Assembly: GCF_008634025.1 (NCBI RefSeq)
Contig: NZ_PDCM01000002.1
Span: forward strand, 1,736,001 to 1,800,000
Direction: 5' to 3'
DNA from: Streptomyces albofaciens JCM 4342
GTDB taxonomy: Bacteria > Actinomycetota > Actinomycetes > Streptomycetales > Streptomycetaceae
Length of the DNA stretch: 64,000 bases
Each line of letters opens with the position of its first letter. Position 1 is the stretch's first letter. A program made the translations under genes and the position numbers. Of this stretch, positions 8,205-17,643 are shown one piece after another. Under the pieces are notes generated by a model. The model saw nothing but the letters and a program-made list of their open reading frames with translations, made no database searches and was not told the origin of the DNA.

Positions 8205-8666
8205 TCAACGGTGCCCGCGGCCGAGTTCCGCGAGGCGGGTCAGGGCCGGCAGCGCGTCGGCGAGCGCCCGGCGCTGCTCGCCGGACAGGCGGTCCACCAG
8301 GGGCGTCAAGTGGCGGGTGCGGGCCTCGTGGCGGGTGCGGCCGGCGCGCCGGCCGGCCTCGGTGATGCGGACGAGGACGGCCCGCCCGTCACTCGGGTCG
8401 GGGCGGCGCTCGACCAGGCCGTCGCGCTCCAGCCGGGTGACGAGCTGGGTGATGCCGGGCTGGCTGACCTGTTCGGACCGGGTCAGGTCGGTCAGCCGCA
8501 GCGGGCCGTCGTGGCAGGTGAGGGTGTCGAGCACCGACAGCGCCGTGAACGAGAGCTTCTCCGGGACGGGCAGCCGGGCGTAGAAGCGGTTGAAGGTCTC
8601 GATCGCGGTGGCGAAGGCGTCCACGTCCAGGTCGCGGGCCGGGGCGGGGTTCGGTTCGTCGTGCAC
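8205..8666 (-). CDS. MarR-family regulator
   Basis: A 153-residue winged-helix protein with the MarR pattern of helix-turn-helix (L-T-D-L-T-R-S-E-Q-V-S-Q-P-G-I-T) and wing (R-R-P-D-P-S-D-G-R-A-V-L-V). A 19-bp inverted repeat sits directly upstream of the start and probably mediates autorepression. No obvious structural partner is co-transcribed. The amidase gene follows in the same direction but has its own operator. Confidence 0.85.
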   Translation of the reverse strand: MHDEPNPAPARDLDVDAFATAIETFNRFYARLPVPEKLSFTALSVLDTLTCHDGPLRLTDLTRSEQVSQPGITQLVTRLERDGLVERRPDPSDGRAVLVRITEAGRRAGRTRHEARTRHLTPLVDRLSGEQRRALADALPALTRLAELGRGHR

Positions 8667-8689
8667 GACGAAAAACCTATCGAATCTTT

Positions 8690-8708
8690 AACATAAGTCG
8701 CTTATGTT
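8690..8708. promoter_or_regulatory. Putative MarR operator
   Basis: Inverted repeat AACATAAG-TCG-CTTATGTT with 8-base perfect arms, 24 bases upstream of the minus-strand marR start. It is A/T-rich against the 73% G+C background, as expected for a promoter/operator. Confidence 0.7.
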
Positions 8709-8754
8709 CCGCCCCGGTCCGGCCTGTTCGGCGGGCCGCCGTCCCGCGCCGTGG

Positions 8755-10584
8755 TCAGCCCTGCGGCCGTACGACCATCGCCGACCCGCCGCCGCGCCGC
8801 ACCTTCTCGGCCGCCGCCAGCCAGCGCCCGCCGGGCAGCCGCTGGACGCCGGTCGCGGCGCCGATCTCCGGGTTGCGGGTGAACCGGTGGCCGATCGCCT
8901 CCAGTTGCGCGCGGACCGGGCTGTCCCACAGGCCGGGTTCCAGCTCGGTGGCGGCCGCGTTGCGCTGGCTGGCGCGGGGCGCCGCGATGGCGTCGACCAG
9001 CGGCATCCCGCGGTCCAGGTGGTTCAGCAGGCTCTGCAGCACGGTCGTGATGATCGTCGCGCCGCCGGGCGAGCCCAGCGCCACCACGGGCCGGCCGTCC
9101 CGCAGCACGATCGTCGGGGACATCGAGGACCGCGGCCGCTTGCCGGGACCGGGCAGGTTCGGGTCGTGCACGGCCGGGTTCGCCGGGGCGAAGGAGAAGT
9201 CCGTCAGCTCGTTGTTGAGCAGGAAGCCGCGGCCCGGTACGACGATGCCGCTGCCGCCGGTCTGCTCGATGGTGAGGGTGTAGGCGACGACGTTGCCCCA
9301 CTTGTCGGCGACGGTCAGATGGGTGGTGTTCTCGCCCTCGTACGTGGTGGGCGCGGCCCGGCCGCCCGCCGCGCAGGGCTTCGGGTGGCGCGGATCGCCG
9401 GGCGCCAGCGGGCTGGTGAGCACCGCGTCGTCCTTGATCAGGCAGGCCCGGGAGTCGGCGAACCGCTGCGAGGTCAGGCCCCGGGTCGGCACGTCCTCGA
9501 ACTCCGGATCGCCCACCCAGCGCCCCCGGTCGGCGAAGGCGATGCGGCTCGCCTCGATGTAGCGGTGCAGGTAGTCCTTCTCGCTCAGCTGCGACAGGTC
9601 GTCGTGCTCCAGGATGTTGAGCGCCTCGGCGATGCTGGTGCCGCCGGACGACGACGGCGCCATGCCGTACACGTCCAGCCCCCGGTACCGGGACCGGGTC
9701 GGCGCCTGGCCGCGCACCTCGTACGAGCGCAGGTCGCCGAACGTCAGGTCGCCGGGCCGTACCTGGCGGGCGGCGCCGGGCCGCACCGGTGGCTTCCGCA
9801 CGGTCCGCACGACGTCCTTGCCGAGCCGCCCGTGGTACATGGCGTCGACGCCCCGGTCGCCCAACTCCTTGTACGTCCGGGCGAGATCGGGGTTCTTCAG
9901 GGTCGAGCCGACGGCCGGGAGCTTGCCGCCGGGCAGGAACAGGCGCGCGGTGGCGGGGAAGTCGCGGAAGCGGGCCTCGTTGGCGGCGGTCTGCGCGCGG
10001 AAGGTCGCGTCGACCTCGAAGCCGTCGCGGGCCAGCTTCTCCGCGGGCTTCAGGACCTCGCGCAGCGAGCGGGTGCCCCACCGGTCCAGCGCGGTGTCCC
10101 AGGTGGCGGGCGTGCCGGGGGTGCCGACGGACAGCCCGCTGGTGACCGCCTCGTCGAACGGGACCGGCTTGCCGCTCTCCAGGAACAGGCCGCTGCCGGC
10201 GCTGCGCGGCGCGGTCTCGCGGCCGTCGAGGGTGCGGACGGTGCGGGACTTGGCGTCGTACGAGACGAAGTAGCCGCCGCCCCCGACGCCGGCCGAGTAG
10301 GGCTCGGTGACGCCGAGGGCCGCCGCGGTGGCGACGGCCGCGTCCACGGCGTTGCCGCCCTTGCGCAGCACCTCGATGCCGGCGGCCGAGGCGTCGGCGT
10401 CCACGCTGGAGACCGCGCCGCCGTAGCCGACCGCGACCGGCGTCTTCGGCGGGGCCTTCGCGGGCGCCCCGGCCGGGGCCGGCGGTGCGGCGGCCGGGGA
10501 CTGGGCGGCGGCCGGGACGGTGGTCAGCGAACCGGCGAGGGCGGCCACCACCCCCAGTACGGAAAGTCGGCGGACCGGTGTCAT
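8755..10584 (-). CDS. ggt: Gamma-glutamyltransferase, secreted
   Basis: A 609-residue Ntn-hydrolase precursor that cleaves gamma-glutamyl bonds such as in glutathione and transfers the glutamyl group. An N-terminal signal peptide (residues about 1-30, M-T-P-V-R-R-L then hydrophobic core to A-A-A-Q) is followed by an alanine/proline-rich linker. The self-cleavage and nucleophile Thr lies in E-N-T-T-H-L-T-V-A-D, and the small subunit contains the G-S-P-G-G box. The ATG at 10584 is preceded by GGAGGGAA; longer starts upstream have no signal peptide. It appears to be monocistronic. Confidence 0.88.
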   Translation of the reverse strand: MTPVRRLSVLGVVAALAGSLTTVPAAAQSPAAAPPAPAGAPAKAPPKTPVAVGYGGAVSSVDADASAAGIEVLRKGGNAVDAAVATAAALGVTEPYSAGVGGGGYFVSYDAKSRTVRTLDGRETAPRSAGSGLFLESGKPVPFDEAVTSGLSVGTPGTPATWDTALDRWGTRSLREVLKPAEKLARDGFEVDATFRAQTAANEARFRDFPATARLFLPGGKLPAVGSTLKNPDLARTYKELGDRGVDAMYHGRLGKDVVRTVRKPPVRPGAARQVRPGDLTFGDLRSYEVRGQAPTRSRYRGLDVYGMAPSSSGGTSIAEALNILEHDDLSQLSEKDYLHRYIEASRIAFADRGRWVGDPEFEDVPTRGLTSQRFADSRACLIKDDAVLTSPLAPGDPRHPKPCAAGGRAAPTTYEGENTTHLTVADKWGNVVAYTLTIEQTGGSGIVVPGRGFLLNNELTDFSFAPANPAVHDPNLPGPGKRPRSSMSPTIVLRDGRPVVALGSPGGATIITTVLQSLLNHLDRGMPLVDAIAAPRASQRNAAATELEPGLWDSPVRAQLEAIGHRFTRNPEIGAATGVQRLPGGRWLAAAEKVRRGGGSAMVVRPQG

Positions 10585-10676
10585 ACGGCGTTCCCTCCTG
10601 GCCTGAGCGGGCGGCAGAGGCCGGAGCCTACCTGCGTGATCACGGGGGCGACAGGGGGCGCGAGGGCGGGGCGCGA

Positions 10677-10744
10677 AAGGGGCGTGCACGGGGTGTGGCG
10701 CGCGGTGCGCAAGGGGCGGACAGGGGGTGTGGCACGCGGTGCTT
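10677..10744. repeat. 34-bp tandem duplication
   Basis: Two adjacent 34-base units, 10677-10710 and 10711-10744, agree at about 28 of 34 positions (both begin AAGGGGCG and share GGGGTGTGGC and CGCGGTGC). They occupy the 318-base gap between the divergent ggt gene and the membrane protein at 10903. I see nothing else in that gap. Confidence 0.6.
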
Positions 10745-10902
10745 TCCAGGGGGCATCAAGGTGCGCCTACGCAGGGGTGCAAGGAGGGCACGGCGCCGCA
10801 TAGCGGGTGCCGCTCCCATGACCGTACGGATGCGGGCAAGGCCGCCCAGCCGCCCGCCCCGCGTTCGAACACACTCCCGGACAGCCGCTACGCTCCCCCG
10901 CC

Positions 10903-11646
10903 ATGAACGACTCCCTGCTCCTCCTGATCGTGGCGGTGGCCGCCCTCGTCGTGGGCACGGCGGGCGGCTGGGCCGCGCGGGCCGCCGTGGTACGCCGCGG
11001 GCTGACCCGCGAGCAGAGCTTCTTCGGGCTGCCCGACGGGTCGGAATGCGTGCTGGTCACCCACCGGGACAGCACCTCGGCCCACTGGAGCATCCCGCGG
11101 CACGACGCGCTGGCGCTGCTCGGCCTGGCCTCGGTGGTGGAGAACTGCGGGGCGCACGCGGAAGTGGCGCCACACGACACCGGGTTGCAGGGCTTCGGCG
11201 CCCGTACGGAGTTCTGCGTCGGCGACCCGACCGCGCACCGGCGCCTGGCGGCCCACATGGCGAACCTGCTGCCGGGGGTCGCCGTGCACCCCGGCGACGA
11301 ACACGGCATCGGGCGCGGGACGTTCGCCGTCGGCGGTTCGACGTACCGGCTGGAGCCCGGCGCGGCGGAGCACGTGCTGCTGGCCCGGCTGACCGCCGTC
11401 GAGAGCGGCCGGCCGGTGTTCCTCGCGGCCGGCCAGCGACCGGTCACCCACCGCGCCGCGGTGCGGCACCTGGTGCGCAACCGGACGCGGCTGGCCCGCA
11501 AGTACGGCGCCGACGGGCAGTTCTGCCTGCTGCTCAAGGTCGTCAACTCGCAGGCGTACGGGCCCGACGTGGTGGAGCTGGTCGCGGACGTGACCAAGGC
11601 CGCGCTGGCGCCGCCGGAGCCGAAGGGGCACCGCGCGGGCGCGTAG
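10903..11646 (+). CDS. Conserved membrane-anchored protein of unknown function
   Basis: A 247-residue protein with one N-terminal transmembrane or uncleaved signal segment (residues about 4-28) followed by a soluble domain. I do not recognise a catalytic motif. Notable local patterns are an H-W-S-I-P-R-H-D box near residue 62, a G-D-P-T-A-H-R-R-L-A-A-H-M stretch and a basic V-R-N-R-T-R-L-A-R-K segment near the C-terminus. The codon pattern is fully typical of the neighbourhood, so I believe it is real. It stands alone between divergent ggt and a convergent esterase gene. Confidence 0.7.
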   Translation: MNDSLLLLIVAVAALVVGTAGGWAARAAVVRRGLTREQSFFGLPDGSECVLVTHRDSTSAHWSIPRHDALALLGLASVVENCGAHAEVAPHDTGLQGFGARTEFCVGDPTAHRRLAAHMANLLPGVAVHPGDEHGIGRGTFAVGGSTYRLEPGAAEHVLLARLTAVESGRPVFLAAGQRPVTHRAAVRHLVRNRTRLARKYGADGQFCLLLKVVNSQAYGPDVVELVADVTKAALAPPEPKGHRAGA

Positions 11647-11679
11647 CCGCCGCGCGGCGGCCGGGCCGGGCGGCGTGAG

Positions 11680-13218
11680 TCAGCCGAAGTACATGACCTC
11701 GGGCGCCGGGCCGCCGCGGTACGGCCGCCAGTCCGCGAGCCCCGGCCCGGCGGGCGTGCCGGTGGCGGCGAAGGCCGCGAGCGCGCCGCCGAAGGCCCGC
11801 GCCAGGCGGCGGGCGTCCGTGCCGGGCCGGCCGAGCATCGGGCTGTCGGGGAAGGCGTCGAACGTCCCGAAGAGGAAGGGCAGTTCCGCGCAGTGGGTGG
11901 CGCCCAGTGTGCCGTCGTCGCCGTCCGGACAGCGGTCGAAGCGGTAGACGTACGCGGGGACGCCCTGCGCGGCGCGCTGCTCGGCGATGCGGGTCACACC
12001 GTCCCGGAACAGCCAGCCGGTGGCCGCCTCGGTGAGGAGTCCGGCGGGCGAGGCCTCCGGGCACAGGCGCGCCAGGTCGTCGTAGGCGCGGGCCGCCATG
12101 GCGGGGTCGCCGCCGCGGAAGGCGTCGGCGTCCTCGCACATGATCCGCAGGACATCGTCCCGGGTGAGCGCGCGGGCCCGCTCGTCGAAGGCGACGAACG
12201 CGGTCATCTCGTCCCGTACCGTACCGATCAGCAGCCCGGTGTCGCCCAGGGCGCCCCCGGCCACCGCCTGCCGGGGCGCCGTGGGCAGCAGCGCGCCGCC
12301 GAGCACCGGGTACATCGGCGGCGCGACCCGGCCCGGCCGCGCGCGGTCCGCCGACAGGCGGGCGTACGCGGCGAGCAGCCGCTCGGCCGGCAGCGTACGC
12401 AACTCCCGCAGCGCTTCCGGTTCCCGGCCGCCGCCCACCGCCTTCCCCGGCAGCCCGAGCAGGTCCAGGAAGGCGGCCGCCGACTCGGCCGCCGCGTCCG
12501 GCTCCTGGGGCGGCAGCCCCCAGGGCCCGCTCTGCGCGATGACCCGCCGCACCGGCCCACGGGTCTCCGGCGCGACCGCGAGCGCCAGGGCCGCATACGC
12601 GCCCGCCGACTGCCCGCCGACAGTGAGGCGATCAGGATCGCCGCCGAACGCCGCGATGTTGTCGCGCACCCAGCGGAGCACCGCGGCCTGGTCCCGGAGG
12701 CCGAGGTTGCCGACACCGGACTCGGGCAGGTACAGGTAACCGAACGGCCCCAGGCGGTAGTTGGCGGTGACCACGACCAGGTCGCCGAGGGCGGCGAGGC
12801 GGGCCCCGTCGTACCAGTCCCAGCCGCCGGAGCCACTGGTGAAGCCGCCGCCGTGGAACCACACCAGCACGGGCCGCCCGGCACCGGACGACGCGCCGGC
12901 CGGACTCCAGACATTCAGCGTCAGACAGCCGTCCTCGCTCCAGTCGACGGCCCTGCGCCCCATGACCCGCTCCAGACGGGACGGCCCCTGCGGTACGGCG
13001 GGCCCCGGGCGCGCCGCGTCGCGGACGCCGGCCCAGCCCTCGTGCGGGCGCGGCGGGGCGAAGCGCAGCGCGCCGACCGGTGAGGCCGCGTACGGGATGC
13101 CGCGGAAGGCGGCCACCGGCGGCGCGTCCGTGTCCTCCTCGGCGACCGGCGCGGGTTCGCCGCACACCCGCCCCCGCTCGGTCTCCACGGTCCGCCACCA
13201 CGCGCGTCCTGCGGCCAT
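11680..13218 (-). CDS. Type B carboxylesterase
   Basis: A 512-residue alpha/beta-hydrolase of the COesterase family. The nucleophile elbow is G-G-Q-S-A-G-A-Y (Gln instead of the common Glu before Ser). The oxyanion loop reads W-F-H-G-G-G-F, the N-terminal family motif F-R-G-I-P-Y-A is at about residue 39, and the D-C-L-T-L-N-V region is present. The catalytic His is in the A-T-H-C-A-E-L-P-F segment near the C-terminus. There is no signal peptide. The ATG at 13218 follows AAGGGG; longer starts add only unconserved residues. It hydrolyses an unknown ester. Confidence 0.85.
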   Translation of the reverse strand: MAAGRAWWRTVETERGRVCGEPAPVAEEDTDAPPVAAFRGIPYAASPVGALRFAPPRPHEGWAGVRDAARPGPAVPQGPSRLERVMGRRAVDWSEDGCLTLNVWSPAGASSGAGRPVLVWFHGGGFTSGSGGWDWYDGARLAALGDLVVVTANYRLGPFGYLYLPESGVGNLGLRDQAAVLRWVRDNIAAFGGDPDRLTVGGQSAGAYAALALAVAPETRGPVRRVIAQSGPWGLPPQEPDAAAESAAAFLDLLGLPGKAVGGGREPEALRELRTLPAERLLAAYARLSADRARPGRVAPPMYPVLGGALLPTAPRQAVAGGALGDTGLLIGTVRDEMTAFVAFDERARALTRDDVLRIMCEDADAFRGGDPAMAARAYDDLARLCPEASPAGLLTEAATGWLFRDGVTRIAEQRAAQGVPAYVYRFDRCPDGDDGTLGATHCAELPFLFGTFDAFPDSPMLGRPGTDARRLARAFGGALAAFAATGTPAGPGLADWRPYRGGPAPEVMYFG

Positions 13219-13441
13219 CGTCCAGCCCCTTCGTCCGGTTCGGCCCCCGTGCAGCACCCGTTCTACGGGACGGCCCGCCGTCCGCGCACACCTCGCCGCC
13301 CCTTGCCGCCGCGCAGCCCCCACCCCGCCCGCTCCGGCGCTCCCGCGCAGGTGTCACCCCGGTGTGGTAGTCCTGTTGTCAACGGCTCCGGCGTGCCGGG
13401 GCCCGGGCGACCGGCCGACCCCACGCCCCAGGGAGCACGTG

Positions 13442-13843
13442 ATGACCGAACGCAAGCCCCCCGGTGTCGACTTCGAGACCTGGACCGACCGGCAGATCCG
13501 CGAGGCCGCGGAGCGCGGCGACTTCAGCGGCCTGCCCGGCTTCGGCAAGCCCCTGGCCGGCCTCGACAAGCCGTACGACGACCTGTGGTGGGTCAAGGAG
13601 AAGATGAGCCGGGAGAACCTGAGCTTCCTCCCACCCACCCTGGCCCTGCGCAAGGAGGCCGAGGACGCCCTGGCCGCCGTGGCACGGGCGCCGTCGGAGC
13701 GCGCGGTCCGGCGCATCATCGGCGAGATCAACAAGAAGATCGAGGAAGCGGTCCGGAAGCCGCCGCCGGGGCCGCCGCTGAACATGGAGCCGTTCGATGT
13801 GGAGCGTGTGGTGAGCGAGTGGCGGGAGCGGCGGAAGAAGTAG
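13442..13843 (+). CDS. DUF1992 family protein (DnaJC28-like conserved domain)
   Basis: A 133-residue protein matching the DUF1992 family, related to the conserved region of eukaryotic DnaJC28. The hallmark D-F-S-G-L-P-G-F-G-K-P-L box is at about residues 29-40, followed by W-V-K-E-K-M and a long charged helix. Function is unknown. A ribosome-binding site (AGGGAG) precedes the ATG. A strong hairpin terminates it. Confidence 0.85.
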   Translation: MTERKPPGVDFETWTDRQIREAAERGDFSGLPGFGKPLAGLDKPYDDLWWVKEKMSRENLSFLPPTLALRKEAEDALAAVARAPSERAVRRIIGEINKKIEEAVRKPPPGPPLNMEPFDVERVVSEWRERRKK

Positions 13844-13867
13844 GCCGTCCGGGCCGGGGCCCGGCAA

Positions 13868-13895
13868 GGCGGGGCCGGTAGGACCCGGCCCCGCC
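13868..13895. terminator. Bidirectional terminator
   Basis: Perfect 11-base stem GGCGGGGCCGG/CCGGCCCCGCC with a 6-base loop, placed between the stops of the convergent DUF1992 gene and the FG-GAP gene. Confidence 0.75.
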
Positions 13896-13902
13896 CCGGA
13901 CT

Positions 13903-16158
13903 TCAGGACACCGTGTCCCCCGTCCACACCTCGATGCCGGTGGCCTCGCGCGCGGCGAACGGCGCCCGCCAGTCACCGGTGCCGTGGTAGACGTAGGTCG
14001 TACGGTCCTCCTTGGTGGTGACGAAGAGGTCGGCCTTGCCGTCGGCGTTCGCGTCGCCGATGCCGACCGTCTGGCGGTAGGCGTCCCATCCCGGGCCGAT
14101 CTTCACCCGGTCCGCGAAGGTGCCGTTGCCGTACCCGAGGTACAGCCACAGGACACCGTTCGGATCGCGCGCCACCAGGTCGCCGCCGGGGCCGCCGGCC
14201 ACATCACCGACCGAGGTGATCTCGTTGTACATGGTCCAGCCGGTACCGGCCTTCACCCGCGGCGCGAACGGCGCCCGCCAGTCGCCCGTGCCCTTGTAGA
14301 ACCAGAGCGCCCCGGCGGAGTCACGGGCCAGCAGGTCGCCGCGGCCGTCGCCGTCGAGGTCCGCGCCGCCCGTGATCCGGTCGTACATGTCCCAGCCCCC
14401 GCCGATCTTCACGCGGTCGGTGAAGGTGCCGTCCCCCTTGCCCAGGTACAGCCACAGCACCCCGTCCTTGTCCCGCGCCACCAGGTCGCCGGCCGGCGCG
14501 CCGGCCACCTCACCGGCGGCGGTGACCTGGTGGTAGTCGCCCCAGCCGGTGCCGACCTCCTTGCTCCGCATGCCCTTGAGCCTCCCGCCGTCACGGAAGG
14601 TGTCCACGATCGACAGCGTGCTCGGTCCGCGGACCAGCAGGTCCGGCGTGCCGTTGTCGGTGTAGTCGTGCGGGGCGGGCTTGCGCGTCACCTCGAACGT
14701 GCCGCTCGACTCCAGGACCGGCCCCAGGTTGTTGCGGGGCTTGGCGCTGAACTTCCAGGTGTAGTCGCCGTTGGGGGCGGCCGGCTTGTCCGGCCAGCCG
14801 TCGAACACGCCGTCCCAGTCGAAGTCGACCCAGCCGGGTCCGCTGTGGCTCGGGCCCGCGTCGTCGGGGCGCACGGTGAACGCGTGCTCGGCGCCGGACG
14901 CCCGGTGCCGCAGGGTGATGGTGACCTCCACGTTGCGGCGCGACAGCTGCCAGCGCGGCTTCCAGTGCCCCTTGGACAGGTCGGCCACCGCCGGCACCTG
15001 CGCGTCGGTGAGCGTGACCTTCGTCGGCTCACCGGTGCTCGCCACCAGCTGCGCGACCGGCGCGCCGTCGGCCCCCGCGGAGATCCGGTACAGGCCCTCG
15101 CCCTGCTCCACGGTGCCGCCCGTCACCAGCAGGGCGCCGTCCGGCGTGGGCGTGAGGCTGTCGAGATGGTCGAGCACCTTGCGGCCGGTGCCGCCGCCGA
15201 CCGGCACGGCGCGTACGGAGAGGTCACCGTTGTACCGCCCCTCGGTGGTCTTCTGCTTCTCCCCGTAGACCGCCCAGTCGCCGACCAGCCCGACGTGCGG
15301 GGTCACCATCCCCTCAAGTCCGGTGCTCCACCGCCGGCCGTCGCCGTCACCGGCCAGCTCCACCGTCTCCAGTTCGACGCGGGGGTCGGACATGAACACC
15401 GAGCCGCTCACCGCGAGGTGCTTGGCGGACACGGCGGCACCGGCGGTGTAACCGCTCGCCAGGCTCCGGCCGGGGACGGCCTTGGCCGAAGCCAGGTCGA
15501 CCACGACGTAGTCGAAGAACTCTCCGAACTGCCGCCCGCAGCGGACCACGGCCTTGCCGGGGCCTCCCGCTTCCAGGTGGAAGTCGTTCGAGCCTGCGGG
15601 CAGGCCGGTGACCACCCGGTCGGTGATCTTCTCGCCGTCGGCGGCCAGGAGGTGCACCTCCTGGTCCTTCTCGTCCTTGCCCACCCTCTTGTACGCGAAC
15701 ACCGAGGAGCCCACGGTGCCCATGTAGTGGTAGCCGTACGTGGCGAGGTCGATGAACGCGGACTTCCCCGTGGCCATGTCGCGCAGGGTGATCTTCTTGG
15801 AGGCGCCCATGACCGGGTCGTCGCCGAGCGCGACGGTGTCGGACGCCGTGCCGTGCTCCGTCCCGAACCCGTAATCGGCCTTGTCCCGGGCCAGTTGCGT
15901 GGTGCCGCCGTCCGCATAACGCGTCCACACCACCGTGCCCTCCGGGTCCGCGGAGAGGTACCCGGTGGTGCCCGCGCTCACGATCCGGGAGCCCGGGGCG
16001 AGCTTGCCCGCCGACGCGGCGGGAGCGGGGGCGGCGAAGGCCGCCGGTGCCGCCGCGAAGGCGGGGACGGTGAGCGGGCCCGCGGTGACCGCCAGGCCGA
16101 CCGCCACCGCCGTGCTCAGCAGCCGTCCGGACCGTCTCGGTATCGGGGAAAGAGTCAT
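13903..16158 (-). CDS. Secreted FG-GAP/VCBS repeat protein
   Basis: A 751-residue exported protein. The first about 40 residues are a signal peptide (R-R-S-G-R-L-L, hydrophobic core, A-F-A-A-A). Residues about 45-450 look like a beta-propeller-type domain with many W-x-x-Y and G-D-x-V repeats, followed by an immunoglobulin-like part (about 450-530). The C-terminal 200 residues hold four FG-GAP type units, each with G-D-L-V/L-A-R-D...L-W-L-Y-L-G-x-G-x-G-T-F or W-F-Y-K-G-T-G-D and D-x-D-G-x-G-D calcium loops. Such proteins act outside the cell in binding or on surfaces; the ligand is unknown. The ATG follows AGGAGGG. Confidence 0.85.
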   Translation of the reverse strand: MTLSPIPRRSGRLLSTAVAVGLAVTAGPLTVPAFAAAPAAFAAPAPAASAGKLAPGSRIVSAGTTGYLSADPEGTVVWTRYADGGTTQLARDKADYGFGTEHGTASDTVALGDDPVMGASKKITLRDMATGKSAFIDLATYGYHYMGTVGSSVFAYKRVGKDEKDQEVHLLAADGEKITDRVVTGLPAGSNDFHLEAGGPGKAVVRCGRQFGEFFDYVVVDLASAKAVPGRSLASGYTAGAAVSAKHLAVSGSVFMSDPRVELETVELAGDGDGRRWSTGLEGMVTPHVGLVGDWAVYGEKQKTTEGRYNGDLSVRAVPVGGGTGRKVLDHLDSLTPTPDGALLVTGGTVEQGEGLYRISAGADGAPVAQLVASTGEPTKVTLTDAQVPAVADLSKGHWKPRWQLSRRNVEVTITLRHRASGAEHAFTVRPDDAGPSHSGPGWVDFDWDGVFDGWPDKPAAPNGDYTWKFSAKPRNNLGPVLESSGTFEVTRKPAPHDYTDNGTPDLLVRGPSTLSIVDTFRDGGRLKGMRSKEVGTGWGDYHQVTAAGEVAGAPAGDLVARDKDGVLWLYLGKGDGTFTDRVKIGGGWDMYDRITGGADLDGDGRGDLLARDSAGALWFYKGTGDWRAPFAPRVKAGTGWTMYNEITSVGDVAGGPGGDLVARDPNGVLWLYLGYGNGTFADRVKIGPGWDAYRQTVGIGDANADGKADLFVTTKEDRTTYVYHGTGDWRAPFAAREATGIEVWTGDTVS

Positions 16159-16345
16159 GTGCCCTCCTGGCAACACACCGACCAGCCGGAGAGCGCCCAG
16201 GGGCCACTGTTTCCCCCGAACCGACGGAAACCGCGTGCCCCCCGCCGGTGATCGGGCAAACCCTAGCAACGGCGGATTTCACCCGATCACCGCTCCGCCG
16301 GTCGCGGCGGAGATCCGGGACAACTTTGGCCAGTGCGGCGCGACT

Positions 16346-17005
16346 TCACCGCTCCTCCGTGGCCAGCCACCCCGCCAGCCCCAGCATCGCGGCCCCCGTC
16401 GCCGCGTCCAGCCGCCGCCGTACCCGGCGGGTGGCGCCCAGGGCTTTCAGCCGTCCGCCCAGCGCCGCGTAACCGCAGGCGCAGCAGAATTCCACGGCGA
16501 TGTAAGCCGCTCCCAGGGCGCACAGCGGGAGGACGACGTGTGCGGCGTCGCGGGAGAGGAACTGCGGCAGGAAGACGGTGAAGAGGATCAGGGCCTTGGG
16601 GTTGGCCGCGGCCACGACGAACTCCTGCCGGGCCAGGCGGCGCGTCGACAGGGCGGGCCGTCCGTCCGGCGCCGCGCCGCCGGACCGGCTCCGCCGCCCC
16701 TTCGCGTCCGCCGGCCCGCCCGCCGTGGCCACCGTCCGCACCCCCAGCCAGGCCAGGTACGCCACGCCGCTCCACTTGACGACGGTGAACGCCGCCTCGG
16801 AAGCGGTCAGCAGCGCCCCGAGGCCGGCCGCCACCGCCGCCGCCATCAGCGCGAACGCGCCGAACCGGCCCAGCGAGGCGCCGACGGCCGCGCGCGGGCC
16901 GTGCCGCAACCCGTTGCGCAGCGCCAGCAGCTGGTTGGCCCCGGGGGTGGCGGCCAGGAGTACGGCGGCCGGGAAGAACGCGGCCCATTCGACGTCGGTC
17001 ACCAT
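16346..17005 (-). CDS. LysE/RhtB family amino-acid exporter
   Basis: A 219-residue membrane protein with about six hydrophobic segments. Family marks are the early A-T-P-G-A-N-Q motif in the first segment and the N-P-K-A-L-I-L-F motif in the fourth. A hydrophilic insert of about 30 residues (rich in G, R and S) separates the two halves. It is predicted to export an amino acid or derivative. It is divergent from nsrR, with which it shares a short promoter region. Confidence 0.85.
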   Translation of the reverse strand: MVTDVEWAAFFPAAVLLAATPGANQLLALRNGLRHGPRAAVGASLGRFGAFALMAAAVAAGLGALLTASEAAFTVVKWSGVAYLAWLGVRTVATAGGPADAKGRRSRSGGAAPDGRPALSTRRLARQEFVVAAANPKALILFTVFLPQFLSRDAAHVVLPLCALGAAYIAVEFCCACGYAALGGRLKALGATRRVRRRLDAATGAAMLGLAGWLATEER

Positions 17006-17114
17006 GGTCCACGCGTACCCCGTGCCGCGCGGAACCGCGCGAGCGGCCTCTTCCGGCCACCCCGCGCGCCCCGTCCGCCTCGTCCGGTACACCCGTTCCC
17101 GCCCGTCCCGTCCA

Positions 17115-17137
17115 AATTGGATTCCCATAATCCAATT
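17115..17137. promoter_or_regulatory. NsrR operator upstream of nsrR
   Basis: AATTGGATT-CCCAT-AATCCAATT is a 23-bp inverted repeat with perfect 9-base arms, i.e. the 11-1-11 layout known for NsrR sites. It ends 15 bases before the nsrR GTG and could also influence the divergent lysE gene. Confidence 0.8.
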
Positions 17138-17152
17138 CAGTACGGTGGGCCC

Positions 17153-17599
17153 GTGCGCCTGACGAAGAGCACCGACATCGCGCTCCGCATCGCCATGCGG
17201 CTGGCGGTCCTCGGCGACCGGGAGGACGCGCCGACCACCCGGGAGGTGGCCGGCGCGGTCCAGGTGCCGTACACGCACGCCGCCAAGGTGGTGAGCAGAC
17301 TGCAGCACCTCGGTGTCGTGGAGGCCCGGCGGGGCCGCAACGGCGGACTGTCACTGACCGCCGCGGGCCGCACCGGCTCCCTCGGGCGCCTGGTCCGCGA
17401 GCTGGAGGGGGTCGGTGACGTGGTGGGCTGCGAGGACGACCCGCCCTGTCCGCTGCGCGCGGCCTGCCGGCTGCGCGGTGCGCTGCGCGCCGCGCAGGAG
17501 GCGTTCTTCGCCGCGCTCGACCCGCTGTCCATCGAGGATCTGGTGGGCACCCCGACCGGCCCGCTGCTGCTGAGCCTGACGCCCCGGCCGGAGGGCTGA
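17153..17599 (+). CDS. nsrR: NsrR, nitric-oxide-sensing Rrf2-family repressor
   Basis: A 148-residue Rrf2 winged-helix protein. The N-terminus (V-R-L-T-K-S-T-D-I-A-L-R) and the DNA-binding helix (P-Y-T-H-A-A-K-V-V-S-R-L) are typical. Three cysteines lie at residues 93, 99 and 105 with C-x5-C-x5-C spacing, the same as the [4Fe-4S] ligands reported for Streptomyces coelicolor NsrR. Nitrosylation of the cluster relieves repression (known for the family). A 23-bp NsrR-type palindrome precedes the gene and another similar site precedes hmp, so it probably controls itself and hmp. The GTG start is fixed by family alignment. Confidence 0.92.
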   Translation: MRLTKSTDIALRIAMRLAVLGDREDAPTTREVAGAVQVPYTHAAKVVSRLQHLGVVEARRGRNGGLSLTAAGRTGSLGRLVRELEGVGDVVGCEDDPPCPLRAACRLRGALRAAQEAFFAALDPLSIEDLVGTPTGPLLLSLTPRPEG

Positions 17600-17643
17600 A
17601 CGGCCCTATCACGCCCCCACCCCCGCCCGTACGCTCGCAGTGA

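Noticed and set aside
13984..16251. 755-codon plus-strand frame opposite the FG-GAP gene
   Set aside because: Shadow; the minus-strand product has a signal peptide, RBS and repeat units.
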